From Desulfobulbaceae bacterium (GTDB lineage: Bacteria > Desulfobacterota > Desulfobulbia > Desulfobulbales > Desulfocapsaceae), in the NCBI GenBank assembly GCA_030599175.1, contig JAUVON010000035.1, forward strand, positions 1-14,455: a DNA stretch of 14,455 bases. The letters are read 5' to 3'. The position numbers and the translations under genes are program-made. Below are positions 1 through 7,816 of this stretch, piece by piece; the first letter of the stretch is position 1; every line of letters starts with the position of its first letter. A model generated the notes under the pieces. That model was given only the letters and a program-made list of their open reading frames with translations, was not told the DNA's origin and ran no database searches.

Positions 1-1
1 G

Positions 2-685
2 GAAAGTCTCAGGCCGGTTTTGATTGAGAGAGGAATACAGTTTCAGGCGGATGCATCGATACTTATTCGCATGGGAAACACCCATGTGATTTGTGGCGTA
101 TCGGTGGAGGAAAAGGTTCCGCCATTTTTAAAGGATAGTGGACAGGGATGGATTACAGCCGAGTATGGCATGCTGCCCTGTGCTACAGACAGCAGATATC
201 GACGGGAGACCAATGGTAGATCCGGAAGGACTATGGAGATCCAGCGGCTGATTGGCCGAAGTTTGCGGATGATGGTTGATCTACGGGCAATCGGAGAGAG
301 GACACTGCGGGTGGATTGCGATGTTCTGAATGCGGATGGTGGAACCAGGACGGCAAGTATCACCGGAGCTGCCCTTGCTCTAAGAGATGCTCTGAGAAAA
401 CTCGTGGCTGAGGGGAAACTTGAAAAGATGGTGGAGATCAAGCCTGTTGCCGCAATTTCTGCAGGGATCAAAGACGGCGTAGTTTTGCTTGATCTTGATT
501 ATATGGAGGATTCTTCCGCAGAAACGGATGCAAATTTTGTTATGTCGATGGACGGCGGGTGGATCGAAATTCAGTCCACAGCAGAAGGTAAACCGTTTAG
601 TGATGAAGCCTTTCTGGCAATGACTAAACTTGCAAGAAAAGGTATTAGAGAACTTTTTGAGCTGTGGAAAGAAGGCGAACAGTGA
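2..685 (+). CDS. rph: RNase PH (3' part; start lies before the window)
   Basis: Ribonuclease PH is a phosphate-dependent 3'-to-5' exoribonuclease that trims tRNA 3' ends and releases nucleoside diphosphates; it acts in the cytoplasm as a ring-shaped hexamer. Visible family motifs, in order, are [13 protein letters not shown], the phosphate-site segment [13 protein letters not shown], the [14 protein letters not shown] core with its conserved Arg, and the acidic pair in LDLDYMED. The first in-frame start is a TTG at base 20, but the frame is open back to base 2 and encodes ESLRPV, which matches the conserved family N-terminus (typically DQLRPV). The real start is therefore upstream and roughly ten or more residues are missing. 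About 227 residues are visible; the family is usually near 240. The stop is TGA at 683-685. A transporter gene follows 52 bp downstream on the same strand with no visible terminator, so co-transcription is plausible. Identification is firm. Confidence 0.95.
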   Translation, partial: ESLRPVLIERGIQFQADASILIRMGNTHVICGVSVEEKVPPFLKDSGQGWITAEYGMLPCATDSRYRRETNGRSGRTMEIQRLIGRSLRMMVDLRAIGERTLRVDCDVLNADGGTRTASITGAALALRDALRKLVAEGKLEKMVEIKPVAAISAGIKDGVVLLDLDYMEDSSAETDANFVMSMDGGWIEIQSTAEGKPFSDEAFLAMTKLARKGIRELFELWKEGEQ

Positions 686-737
686 AGTGATAGCGTCGTA
701 ATAAGAGTCAGGGACTGAAAAGAGGGCTAAATTAAAT

Positions 738-1700
738 ATGTTTAAGGCATTTTTTAAAAGCAGGGACTGGTTTTTCTGGGCTTACGGCGGTGCTGTTATA
801 TTACTGTTTGCCCTGTTTATTCAGGTAGAACTGACGGTGAAGATCAATGAGTGGTACGGTGGTTTTTATAATATTCTGCAAAAGGCAACTGAGCATGAGG
901 TGAGTGAACTCTGGCTGGAGATGGAAAAATTTGCCAGGATTGCCTTTCCCTATGTACTTATTGCAACAATGACCTCATATTTTACGCGGATTTATGCCTT
1001 TAAATGGCGGGAGGCCATGACATTCTCTTACGTTGACAAGTGGCAGAAGGTGGATGAGGAGGTTGAGGGTGCAAGTCAGCGTCTACAGGAGGATATCTAT
1101 CGGTTTGCCAGAATCTTTGAAAGTCTCGGCCTGCAGGTCATCAGGGCGATCATGACTCTGCTCGCTTTTCTCCCCATTCTCTGGGGGTTGAGCAAAGGGG
1201 TGGATATAAAAATAATCAAGGATATTCCGGGTAGCCTGGTGTGGGTGGCTCTTGTTGTCTCTCTCGGCGGCTTGCTTATTTCATGGTTTGTGGGCATCAA
1301 ACTGCCGGGACTTGAATATAATAACCAGAAAGTTGAAGCTGCCTTCCGCAAAGAACTTGTTTATGCCGAGGATGATAAAATCAATTACGGTAAGACCGAA
1401 ACTCTGGTGGAATTGTTCACCGGTCTGAAATTCAATTATAACAGGTTATTTCTGCACTACGGATATTTTGATATCTGGGTCAATTTCTTTGAACAGCTGA
1501 TGGTTATTGTACCTTACCTTATTATGGGTCCGGGACTTTTTACCGGTTTGATTACCCTGGGTGTGCTGGTGCAGGTATCCAATGCTTTTAGCAAGGTTCG
1601 GGAATCATTTTCAATCTTTATTGCTAACTGGACAACAATTACCGAGCTTCGTTCAATCCATAAGCGTCTAAGAGAGTTTGAGCATAATATAGGTTATTAA
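738..1700 (+). CDS. sbmA: SbmA/BacA-family peptide transporter, short form
   Basis: Inner-membrane carrier of the SbmA/BacA family, which imports peptides and peptide-like antibiotics (for example microcins and bleomycin) using the proton gradient rather than an attached ATPase. It has 320 residues, with hydrophobic segments near 12-30, 66-84, 131-151, 166-186 and 251-284. Recognisable family blocks are NEWYGGFYNILQ (37-48), EGASQRLQEDIYRFA (110-124), GIKLPGLEYNNQKVEAAFRK (186-205) followed by ELVYAEDD, and the C-terminal SIHKRLREFEH (306-316). E. coli SbmA has about 406 residues; here the first roughly 80 residues (first membrane segments) are absent, although the MFKAFF start resembles the family N-terminus. 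There is no ATP-binding domain, which argues against the related YddA type. The ATG at 738 follows a purine-rich AAGAGGG. The gene lies 52 bp after rph and its stop overlaps the convergent SLC12-like gene by 4 bp. Family call is firm; substrate is inferred only. Confidence 0.88.
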   Translation: MFKAFFKSRDWFFWAYGGAVILLFALFIQVELTVKINEWYGGFYNILQKATEHEVSELWLEMEKFARIAFPYVLIATMTSYFTRIYAFKWREAMTFSYVDKWQKVDEEVEGASQRLQEDIYRFARIFESLGLQVIRAIMTLLAFLPILWGLSKGVDIKIIKDIPGSLVWVALVVSLGGLLISWFVGIKLPGLEYNNQKVEAAFRKELVYAEDDKINYGKTETLVELFTGLKFNYNRLFLHYGYFDIWVNFFEQLMVIVPYLIMGPGLFTGLITLGVLVQVSNAFSKVRESFSIFIANWTTITELRSIHKRLREFEHNIGY

Positions 1701-4246
1701 ACATCATCTTCACTCAACTGCTTAACCTGGCTGAGCGCATCATCAAGTTTTGCCTGTTCTTTCGCCGTCTTGCGAAAGGATTTTTCGGCAGTTTCTTGTG
1801 CCTCGGTCAATTGTTCGTTAAGTTCTTTCCTGGCTGTTTCATCGAGAGAAGCTGATTTTTTGTCCAACTTCTTCTCAAGAGATGTCACTTGCTGTTGATG
1901 TTTTTTATACTGTTTATCTACTTTGGCTGCTCGTTTTTCCACCTCATGAAGGTTGTCCAGAGCCTGGGCAAGTTCACCGGCACCACCCTCTTCAGGTTCA
2001 GCATCGAGATCGATATCTTTTGCGGCCATAACCATTGCCGTTGGAGGAAGATGGGTCAGAACCCTTTCAAGACTGTATCCTTGCGTATCGGTAAGCATTG
2101 ACCGTTGTATTCTGAATGGCAGAAATACTATAGTTGAAGAGGATGACTCGGCTATCACGGTCTCCGGTGATGTGTCGGAGACCAATACAGCTTCTGCGGG
2201 AATTCGGACATCATCGAGCTGCTGTTCAAGTTGCTCGATACTCTTTGAAGGATCTGCAGCTTCTTCTACGGTTAACAATCTGATGGAAGCGTTAGCCCAT
2301 AGTTCAGTTCGGGTCATCAGGTAGGCAAGCAGCAGCATAAGCCGGCTGCTTGCATCATTGGACCACCAGACATCAATGACCCGATATTTTTTGTCAGGAT
2401 CATCGATATGACCGGAGCGTAAAGGGTTAATATGGAAGACAACAAGGTTATAGCCCTTGCGAAAAGCAACGCGGAGGTTGTGACCGAATTTCATAGCAAT
2501 AAGCCCTGGAAATGAGGTCATTGTCTCTCCGTACCAGTTGCTGAGAATCATATTCCCTTTCAATGGGCCGACTCCGTATCCCTGCAGGAGAACCGGTAGA
2601 GCAGTGGAAAAGTCAGGACCGGAAACGATCAGGGGGAAAATGTTGAGTTTGGCTTCATGTATACGGCTTGTTAACCCTTTAAGAGCGTCTTCTTTTTTTC
2701 TTAAAACATGTGGTTCATACCCTTCAACGATCTCCACGGCACTGATAAATCCGCTGTGTCCACCAATCCAGCTGCCAAACTGTAAGAGTGCTGCTCTTCG
2801 CTCATCGTCTCTTGTGAAAATAAGGATATGGGGCCTCCAGTCGCGGTCATGTTCCGGTTCTTCCTGTACTGTCAGCAGCTGCTTTCTGATTACCTGCATG
2901 GCGTGGGAACGGCTGCTGTCTGCCCATCTGGATGGAACTGCCTTGCCTTTCACATACTGATAAATGGCAGCAAGGATTGCCGCGGCCACAAGTCCGTACT
3001 CGAGATCAAGGGCAAAAATGATAAACACACAGAACAGGCAGCCCAACAGGCTTAAGTATTTATTGAACCATTTGAATCGGGGGCGGAACGAGGGACTTTC
3101 TGAATGGGCCTCATACCATGTGGCATAGTTGAGCAGGCCGTAGGAGATAAGAAAGAACATCGATACGATTCTTGCTACTATATTTAAATGGCCGAACATG
3201 ATGATGATGAAAGCTATGGTTCCTGTGAGAAGTATGGCACGGCGCGGGTTATTGGTGGAACCATCCCCCTTGGCAAAAGGATTGAGGAGTGGGAATATTT
3301 TATCGGATGCCAGGGATTGAAGGATACGCGGGCCGCCAAGAAAAGAGGCCATAGCTGAGGAGAGAGTGGCCGCAATGACTCCGGCATCAATTAAAAAATC
3401 GTAACGGGAAACGTGTTTGATCGCCTGGTAGTCTGCAGCAAGGGTCTCATTGGGCACAACTCCTGCGAAGACGATTACCACCGCGAAATAGATGACGATG
3501 GATAAGCCCACAGCCAGGAACGTTCCCAGGGGCAGGCTCTTGCCGGGATCTTTGAGATCACCGGACATGCTGACTCCCTGGGTGAAACCGGTCACAGCAG
3601 GGAAGAAAATACCAAAAACAATCCAGAAGGGTTGTGGTTCTCCAGGCGGAGACCAGTTGGCAAGAAACATCTCACCCTGCCACTGTGGAATACCGCCGAA
3701 AAAGAAAGAAAACAGTGCACAAACAAGTAATGCCATGACCAGATATTGGAAACGGGTTGCCCAGTCGGATCCGAGCCAGGCCAGAATAAAGACAGCACTG
3801 ACTGCCAAAAGGGCAATAAGCCTTGCTGAAAAGAAAGATTCAGGGCCGATTATTGCTGTCAGCGCTTCGGCAAAACCTATACAGTAAAAGGCTACTGATA
3901 CCGACTGTGCCATGTAGAGAACGAGGCCGATAGCACCACCGAATTCAACCCCCAGGGTTCTGGAGATAAGATAGTAGTCACCGCCCCCCTTTACCTTGAG
4001 GTTGGTGGCAATAGCGGCCAGTGACTGGCTGGTGAGAATGGTAATAACATTGGCTACAGCAATAATAATGAAAGCTCTTCGAACTCCTCCGCTGCCGGTT
4101 ACATAACCAAGTCTGAGAAAGAGAATGATCCCCAGAATGGTGAGGATGCTTGGAGTGAAAACTCCCGCAAATGTTCCAAGACTCCCGCTTTTCTCCTGTG
4201 CATTATTTTTCTTGTCCACTTCTAGAGGTTCTGAAACAGGGGCCAT
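1697..4246 (-). CDS. SLC12-type (cation-chloride cotransporter-like) membrane transporter with coiled-coil tail
   Basis: An 849-residue amino acid-polyamine-organocation superfamily carrier resembling SLC12 cotransporters. The first membrane helix region TPSILTILGIILFLRLGYVTG (31-51) and the sixth, FFPAVTGFTQGVSMSGDLKD (214-233), are characteristic of SLC12. About 12 hydrophobic segments span 28-432. A soluble domain follows with the SLC12 C-terminal signature VIDVWWSNDASSRLMLLLAYL (623-643). Residues about 760-845 are rich in K, E, Q and A and look like a coiled coil, which I do not recall as usual for the family. Ion selectivity cannot be read. I chose the ATG at 4244-4246, preceded by AGGGAGAA; a longer reading from a TTG at 4369 would intrude 98 bp into the upstream permease gene. 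The start lies 25 bp after that permease's stop, so it is probably the last gene of the ABC transporter transcript. The stop overlaps the sbmA-like gene by 4 bp. Confidence 0.85.
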   Translation of the reverse strand: MAPVSEPLEVDKKNNAQEKSGSLGTFAGVFTPSILTILGIILFLRLGYVTGSGGVRRAFIIIAVANVITILTSQSLAAIATNLKVKGGGDYYLISRTLGVEFGGAIGLVLYMAQSVSVAFYCIGFAEALTAIIGPESFFSARLIALLAVSAVFILAWLGSDWATRFQYLVMALLVCALFSFFFGGIPQWQGEMFLANWSPPGEPQPFWIVFGIFFPAVTGFTQGVSMSGDLKDPGKSLPLGTFLAVGLSIVIYFAVVIVFAGVVPNETLAADYQAIKHVSRYDFLIDAGVIAATLSSAMASFLGGPRILQSLASDKIFPLLNPFAKGDGSTNNPRRAILLTGTIAFIIIMFGHLNIVARIVSMFFLISYGLLNYATWYEAHSESPSFRPRFKWFNKYLSLLGCLFCVFIIFALDLEYGLVAAAILAAIYQYVKGKAVPSRWADSSRSHAMQVIRKQLLTVQEEPEHDRDWRPHILIFTRDDERRAALLQFGSWIGGHSGFISAVEIVEGYEPHVLRKKEDALKGLTSRIHEAKLNIFPLIVSGPDFSTALPVLLQGYGVGPLKGNMILSNWYGETMTSFPGLIAMKFGHNLRVAFRKGYNLVVFHINPLRSGHIDDPDKKYRVIDVWWSNDASSRLMLLLAYLMTRTELWANASIRLLTVEEAADPSKSIEQLEQQLDDVRIPAEAVLVSDTSPETVIAESSSSTIVFLPFRIQRSMLTDTQGYSLERVLTHLPPTAMVMAAKDIDLDAEPEEGGAGELAQALDNLHEVEKRAAKVDKQYKKHQQQVTSLEKKLDKKSASLDETARKELNEQLTEAQETAEKSFRKTAKEQAKLDDALSQVKQLSEDDV

Positions 4247-4271
4247 TTCTCTTTGTTCTCCCTGGATGTAC

Positions 4272-5228
4272 TTATGCTTGTTTGTAATTTTTCCCCAGCC
4301 ACTTTGGCGGCCTGCCGCTGAGAAGTTTAATCCAGCCCGTAAGCTTTCGATCTTTACTCTTGTGGCCAAGGTTGATAAGGATCAGCGCAAAAATCATCAG
4401 AGGGAAGGGTGCAACCTGAAAGATCTGGGCCGGGATAGTAGTGAAATAGTCCTGGAAGTAGATGCCGAGAAGTTGCAGCAGGCCGAAAAAATAGGCACCT
4501 GCTGCGACTCTGACCGGGTTCCAGCCACCGAAGATAACGAGTGCAAGGGCAATCCAGCCGATGCCTTCGCATCCCTGGGGGTGACCCCATCCCGGTTTTA
4601 CAGCCAGCGAGAAGGCACCTCCGGCAAGACCAACCAAGCTGCTTCCAAGGATGGTATAGATAATTTGTACCCTGAGCGGATTAATTCCTCTTGCCCAGCA
4701 CCCATCAGGGTTTTCCCCCGCGCTGCGAAGTATGAGTCCCTGCCTGGTGCGGTAAAGGAAGTAGTAGCAGCCGGGGATGGCAAGCAAGCTTAGATAAACT
4801 ATTAAGGAGTGAGAAAAGAACGCTTCACCGAGAAAAGGGATTTTGGACAGAATTGGGATCGGCAGGGTTTCCAGCTGCGGCCCCTGTTGTCTGGCATAGG
4901 GATTGCCGAGGAAATAGGCGAGATCTCTGCAGAGAAAGGTTAAAGCAAACCCGACTGCCACCTGAGACTGGCCCAGCCGGACACCGATTACGGCAAGGAC
5001 AGCTCCAACGGTTGCACCGGTGGCTGCGGCTGCGATGAATCCAAACAGTGCTGACTGGCTTTCACTGGCAATGACGAAACCACTCATTGCACCAAGCAGG
5101 ATTGTTCCGTCAAGGGAGAGGTTTACAACTCCTGCTTTTTCGGTCAGGGTTTCCCCCAGGGCTGCGAGTACCAGGGGAGCAGCCATTACCAATATGGCCG
5201 CCACAAGTGAAGGAATTGAAATTTCCAT
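4272..5228 (-). CDS. ABC importer permease, BMP/nucleoside type (second permease)
   Basis: Inner-membrane permease of the BPD_transp_2 class (RbsC/LivH/NupQ-like), 318 residues and strongly hydrophobic, with about 8-10 membrane segments up to residue 288 and a basic cytoplasmic tail. The family block EKAGVVNLSLDGTILLGAMSG (30-50) and the cytoplasmic coupling loop RSAGENPDGCWARGINPLRV (168-187), which contacts the ATPase, are clear. It should pair with the upstream permease as a heterodimer. The ATG at 5226-5228 overlaps the upstream permease's TGA by one base and has an AGAGGT ribosome site about 7 nt upstream. The family covers nucleoside, sugar and branched-chain amino acid importers; the fused double ATPase and BMP binding protein in the same cluster point to the nucleoside-type group. 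Ligand is not proven. Confidence 0.9.
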   Translation of the reverse strand: MEISIPSLVAAILVMAAPLVLAALGETLTEKAGVVNLSLDGTILLGAMSGFVIASESQSALFGFIAAAATGATVGAVLAVIGVRLGQSQVAVGFALTFLCRDLAYFLGNPYARQQGPQLETLPIPILSKIPFLGEAFFSHSLIVYLSLLAIPGCYYFLYRTRQGLILRSAGENPDGCWARGINPLRVQIIYTILGSSLVGLAGGAFSLAVKPGWGHPQGCEGIGWIALALVIFGGWNPVRVAAGAYFFGLLQLLGIYFQDYFTTIPAQIFQVAPFPLMIFALILINLGHKSKDRKLTGWIKLLSGRPPKWLGKNYKQA

Positions 5229-6256
5229 CAGTGACCTCTGCTTTTACGTTGTTGTAATCCGTATACAAGCAGACCACTTAACACAAGGGCTCCCTGGATA
5301 ACTCCGGAAAGGGAGGAGTCTATCTGCAGTGTGATGGGGAGCTGAATCGAGCCTGCTGCCAGGCAGGCAAACAAAAGGCAGATAATCGGCACCGGGGTCA
5401 CTTTGTAGCCAGCAAGCATCACAACCAGTAATGCCAGATACCCATAACTACTGGATATGGATGGAATCAGCCGATGATAGACGCAGCTGACCTGGACTCC
5501 TCCGGCAAGACCGGCAAGCCCACCTCCAATACTCATTGCCGTAAAACCGACCAGATCAGGACGAATTCCGAAAAGTCGCGCTGCCTGCGGGTTAAAACCG
5601 GCGGCTTTGATCTTCAGGCCGAACCGGGTTGCATTCAGGATCATACCTGTAAGAAGAAAGACGATAACCACCAGAACGATTGCAGCAGGTGCAACCCGCC
5701 AGCCGGGAGGAATCCACATCCAGAGTTCCCTGGGAAAGAGGTCGGTGCCACTCATTGAAGCCATTCCAGCCCTTTTCCAGGGTCCGAGAATGAGCCAGAG
5801 AACAACTCCCTGAGCGACAAAATTCAGGCCCAGGCCTCCGAAAATTTCATTGACTCCGCCCCTGGTTTTTAAAAGTCCCGCCAAAGCCCCCCATAGACCT
5901 CCTGCCAGAAAACTGGTGAACAGGGCAAAAGATAGGAGTGCGGCGGGCGGCAACCCTGTATTGTCGAGCCGGAGAACGAGAGTAGCGCCTATCGCACCGC
6001 AAATAACCTGTCCTTCCACGCCGATATTCCAGAGTCCCGCGCGGAAGGTGAAGAGCAGACCGCAGGAGCAGAGCAGGAGAGGAATCCATATTGTAAGGAC
6101 ATGGTTGAACTTCAACCATGAAAAAATTGACCCCTTTGTCAGGGTTATACCAATTGTCAGGGGAGATATGCCAAGAAGTATAAGGAGCAGGCTGACTGCG
6201 CCAAGCGCCAGTACGGTTATCATAACGATACGCCGTAGTTGCAGAATAATGCTCAT
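5228..6256 (-). CDS. ABC importer permease, BMP/nucleoside type (first permease)
   Basis: Inner-membrane permease of the BPD_transp_2 class (NupP/YufP-like), 342 residues. A short basic N-terminus (QLRRI) precedes the first hydrophobic segment at about 11-30, and further membrane segments continue to about 333. The conserved block FRAGLWNIGVEGQ (71-83) and the coupling loop KAAGFNPQAARLFGI (217-231) mark the family; the longer N-terminal part with an extra helix distinguishes it from the partner permease, as is usual for this heterodimer. The ATG at 6254-6256 overlaps the ATPase gene's TGA in a 4-bp ATGA, with GGAGAGGA about 10 nt upstream as ribosome site. These overlaps imply translational coupling of ATPase, this permease and the next one. 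Family assignment is firm; transported compound is unknown. Confidence 0.9.
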   Translation of the reverse strand: MSIILQLRRIVMITVLALGAVSLLLILLGISPLTIGITLTKGSIFSWLKFNHVLTIWIPLLLCSCGLLFTFRAGLWNIGVEGQVICGAIGATLVLRLDNTGLPPAALLSFALFTSFLAGGLWGALAGLLKTRGGVNEIFGGLGLNFVAQGVVLWLILGPWKRAGMASMSGTDLFPRELWMWIPPGWRVAPAAIVLVVIVFLLTGMILNATRFGLKIKAAGFNPQAARLFGIRPDLVGFTAMSIGGGLAGLAGGVQVSCVYHRLIPSISSSYGYLALLVVMLAGYKVTPVPIICLLFACLAAGSIQLPITLQIDSSLSGVIQGALVLSGLLVYGLQQRKSRGH

Positions 6257-7680
6257 TGCTTCTGACTATCCTCTCCGGTAACAGCTCTTGAAAGCTGTTG
6301 GTAGTCTGTTGCTTTCGTCTGTGTATCAAGTGTGATAGAACCGTTGTAAAAGACCAGAATGCGGGTTGACTGCTCCATAATCTCTTCAAGATCAGGAGAT
6401 GCAAAGATGATAGCCTCTTCAGCCCCTAACCGGGAATGCAGATGTTTCCATGTCCAGGCCGCCGACTGTACATCCAGGCCCCGGGTTGGATTTTCCATAA
6501 GAATCAGCTGTATATCGGCAGAGATGAGAGAGAGCAGTAATCGCTGCAGATTGCCACCCGACAGGTTTTCAATTTCAGTTTCTGGAGTTCCCTTGATACT
6601 GTAAGTTTTTATGGCATCTCTGGTTTTTGCAAGCCCGCTTTTTGAGGTGATAATCGGTCCACTTTCTTTTGACAGGATGTGGTGCTCTCTGATGGTCAGG
6701 CCGGGGATAAGACCTTCTGCAAGCCGGTCAGCCGGGATAAAGGCACGGGTTTTCACTTCCAGCAAATGGGAGATACTGCCCGAATCAGGTTGCAGTAAGC
6801 CAAATGCTGACTTGAGGAACACTGACTGGCCGCTTCCGTCAACACCGGCGAGTCCCACCACCTCTCCCGATCTGATGGTTGTTGAGACTGAATTTAGTCC
6901 TGATCTGCCTGTTTTTGAGGAGATTTTGTGAAAATTCAGCAGCGGTTCACCGGCAATATGTTTTATTGCCGGAGGCTGACTTACTGGGAGAATGTCGAAC
7001 ATGGCATGGAGCATCTTTTCACGGTCAAATGGACATTTCTGGTAACCTGCAATTTTACCATGACGCAGAACCGTCACCTCATCGCAGAGCAGCTCAATTT
7101 CTTCGAGCTTATGGGAGACAAGGAGGATTGCCGCCCCATCATCCTTAAGACTTCGCAATGCGTTAAAGAGAAGTTCCTGTTGTTTCTCGGAAATACCACT
7201 GGTGGGTTCATCGAGGATGAGTATTTTCGCCCCGTCCCGAATCAACCGCATTAACTCAAGTTGTTGACGTTCTCCTATGGTAAGCTCTTCTACCTTGTTC
7301 TCAGGATTGAGGTTAAAACTAAAATTATTGCATAACTTCGCCAGGATGGTTCTCTGATTTCCCGGCGAAAAGTCTGTGCCCCCAGCCATAAAATTGTCAA
7401 GTACCGACAGCTGAGGAAAATCCAGCGGTTCCTGGTAAAGCATGCCGATACCAATCTCTCTGGCATCTTTAGGGCTATTCAGGTCAATATTTTCGGAATG
7501 GAAAAAAAAATCTCCGCCACTTTTACGGATAAAGCCGGTTAAGATCTTCATCAAGGTGGATTTACCCGCACCATTTTCCCCAATTATTCCATGAATGGAA
7601 CCGGGATTTACCTTCAAGCTGACCCTGTGGAGGGCTTGAACCCTGCCAAAGTTTTTGCTGATTTCTGCGAGTTCGATCAT
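6253..7680 (-). CDS. ABC importer ATPase, two fused nucleotide-binding domains (BMP/RbsA-like)
   Basis: Cytoplasmic ATPase with two ABC domains in one chain, 475 residues (family usually about 500), energising the two permeases. Domain 1: Walker A GENGAGKST (34-42), Q-loop Gln83, a degenerate signature LTIGERQQ (133-140), Walker B ILILDEPT (153-160), switch His190. Domain 2: a degenerate Walker A GVDGSGQS (279-286) with Gln in place of the catalytic Lys, an intact signature LSGGN (373-377), and a Walker B-like LILMENPT where Asn replaces the catalytic Glu. One composite ATP site (Walker A of domain 1 with signature of domain 2) is thus intact and the other degenerate, an asymmetry common in this family. 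The ATG at 7678-7680 has no recognisable ribosome site; the 11 nt at 7686-7696 on the coding strand instead resemble the 16S rRNA 3' end. The gene lies 246 bp after the binding protein gene. Confidence 0.92.
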   Translation of the reverse strand: MIELAEISKNFGRVQALHRVSLKVNPGSIHGIIGENGAGKSTLMKILTGFIRKSGGDFFFHSENIDLNSPKDAREIGIGMLYQEPLDFPQLSVLDNFMAGGTDFSPGNQRTILAKLCNNFSFNLNPENKVEELTIGERQQLELMRLIRDGAKILILDEPTSGISEKQQELLFNALRSLKDDGAAILLVSHKLEEIELLCDEVTVLRHGKIAGYQKCPFDREKMLHAMFDILPVSQPPAIKHIAGEPLLNFHKISSKTGRSGLNSVSTTIRSGEVVGLAGVDGSGQSVFLKSAFGLLQPDSGSISHLLEVKTRAFIPADRLAEGLIPGLTIREHHILSKESGPIITSKSGLAKTRDAIKTYSIKGTPETEIENLSGGNLQRLLLSLISADIQLILMENPTRGLDVQSAAWTWKHLHSRLGAEEAIIFASPDLEEIMEQSTRILVFYNGSITLDTQTKATDYQQLSRAVTGEDSQKQ

Positions 7681-7726
7681 TAAACTAAAGAAGGTGAGGC
7701 CCTCAACCCAAAAGATTCGCTATCTC

Positions 7727-7793
7727 ACCACAGAGAGCACAGAGAAAAAGCATTTATTTTTCTCTCCTCTGTGTTCTTTGTGAACTCTGTGGT
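7727..7793. repeat. Imperfect palindromic element built from CACAGAG units
   Basis: The outer arms ACCACAGAG (7727-7735) and CTCTGTGGT (7785-7793) are exact 9-bp complements. CACAGAG (7738-7744) pairs with CTCTGTG (7767-7773), and AGAGAAAAA (7741-7749) can alternatively pair with TTTTTCTCT (7757-7765) around a 7-nt loop. The right side carries an extra 11-nt insertion (7774-7784) that itself contains a diverged CACAAAG unit on the other strand. Either strand's RNA could fold into a long interrupted hairpin. Dispersed intergenic repeats of the CCACAGAG-CACAGAG kind are, from memory, common in several bacterial groups, so this is probably one copy of a genome-wide REP/MITE-like family rather than a unique regulatory site. 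Confidence 0.7.
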
Positions 7794-7804
7794 TTAAGTT
7801 TCTG

Positions 7805-7816
7805 GAAGTCTACGCT
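7805..7816 (+). repeat. Direct repeat copy 1 (GAAGTCTACGCT)
   Basis: The 12-mer GAAGTCTACGCT recurs at 7899-7910 as GAAGTCTACACT, one mismatch in 12, with the starts 94 bp apart. Both copies sit in the gap on the binding-protein side of the palindromic element. Function is unknown; they may be a trace of a duplicated or inserted repeat unit. Confidence 0.45.

Noticed and set aside
43..471. 142-codon open frame antisense to rph
   Set aside because: The opposite strand encodes unmistakable RNase PH motifs throughout this span.
4247..4369. Longer N-terminus for the SLC12-like gene from a TTG at 4369
   Set aside because: It would overlap the upstream permease gene by 98 bp in another frame, uses a rare start codon, and adds 41 residues with no family resemblance. 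The ATG at 4246 has a ribosome site and sits 25 bp after the permease stop.
4125..4793. 222-codon plus-strand open frame
   Set aside because: It lies antisense to the SLC12-like and permease genes, whose products are clearly recognisable. Its own product resembles nothing and is a shadow of their codon use.
5847..6404. 185-codon minus-strand open frame across the ATPase/permease junction
   Set aside because: It is in a different frame from two well-supported genes on the same strand and has no recognisable domain or ribosome site.
4272..7680. Branched-chain amino acid (Liv) type importer
   Set aside because: The permease class is shared, but Liv systems use two separate ATPases and a different binding-protein family. 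Here the ATPase is a fused double domain and the binding protein is BMP type.
7741..7765. Intrinsic terminator after the BMP protein gene
   Set aside because: The stem is A/T-rich and neither strand shows a run of T directly after it, so it does not fit a classic Rho-independent terminator. The hairpin is reported only as part of the repeat.
7727..7793. CRISPR-like repeat from recurring CACAGAG
   Set aside because: The units are 7-9 bp, inverted rather than regularly spaced direct repeats, and there are no spacers or cas genes.
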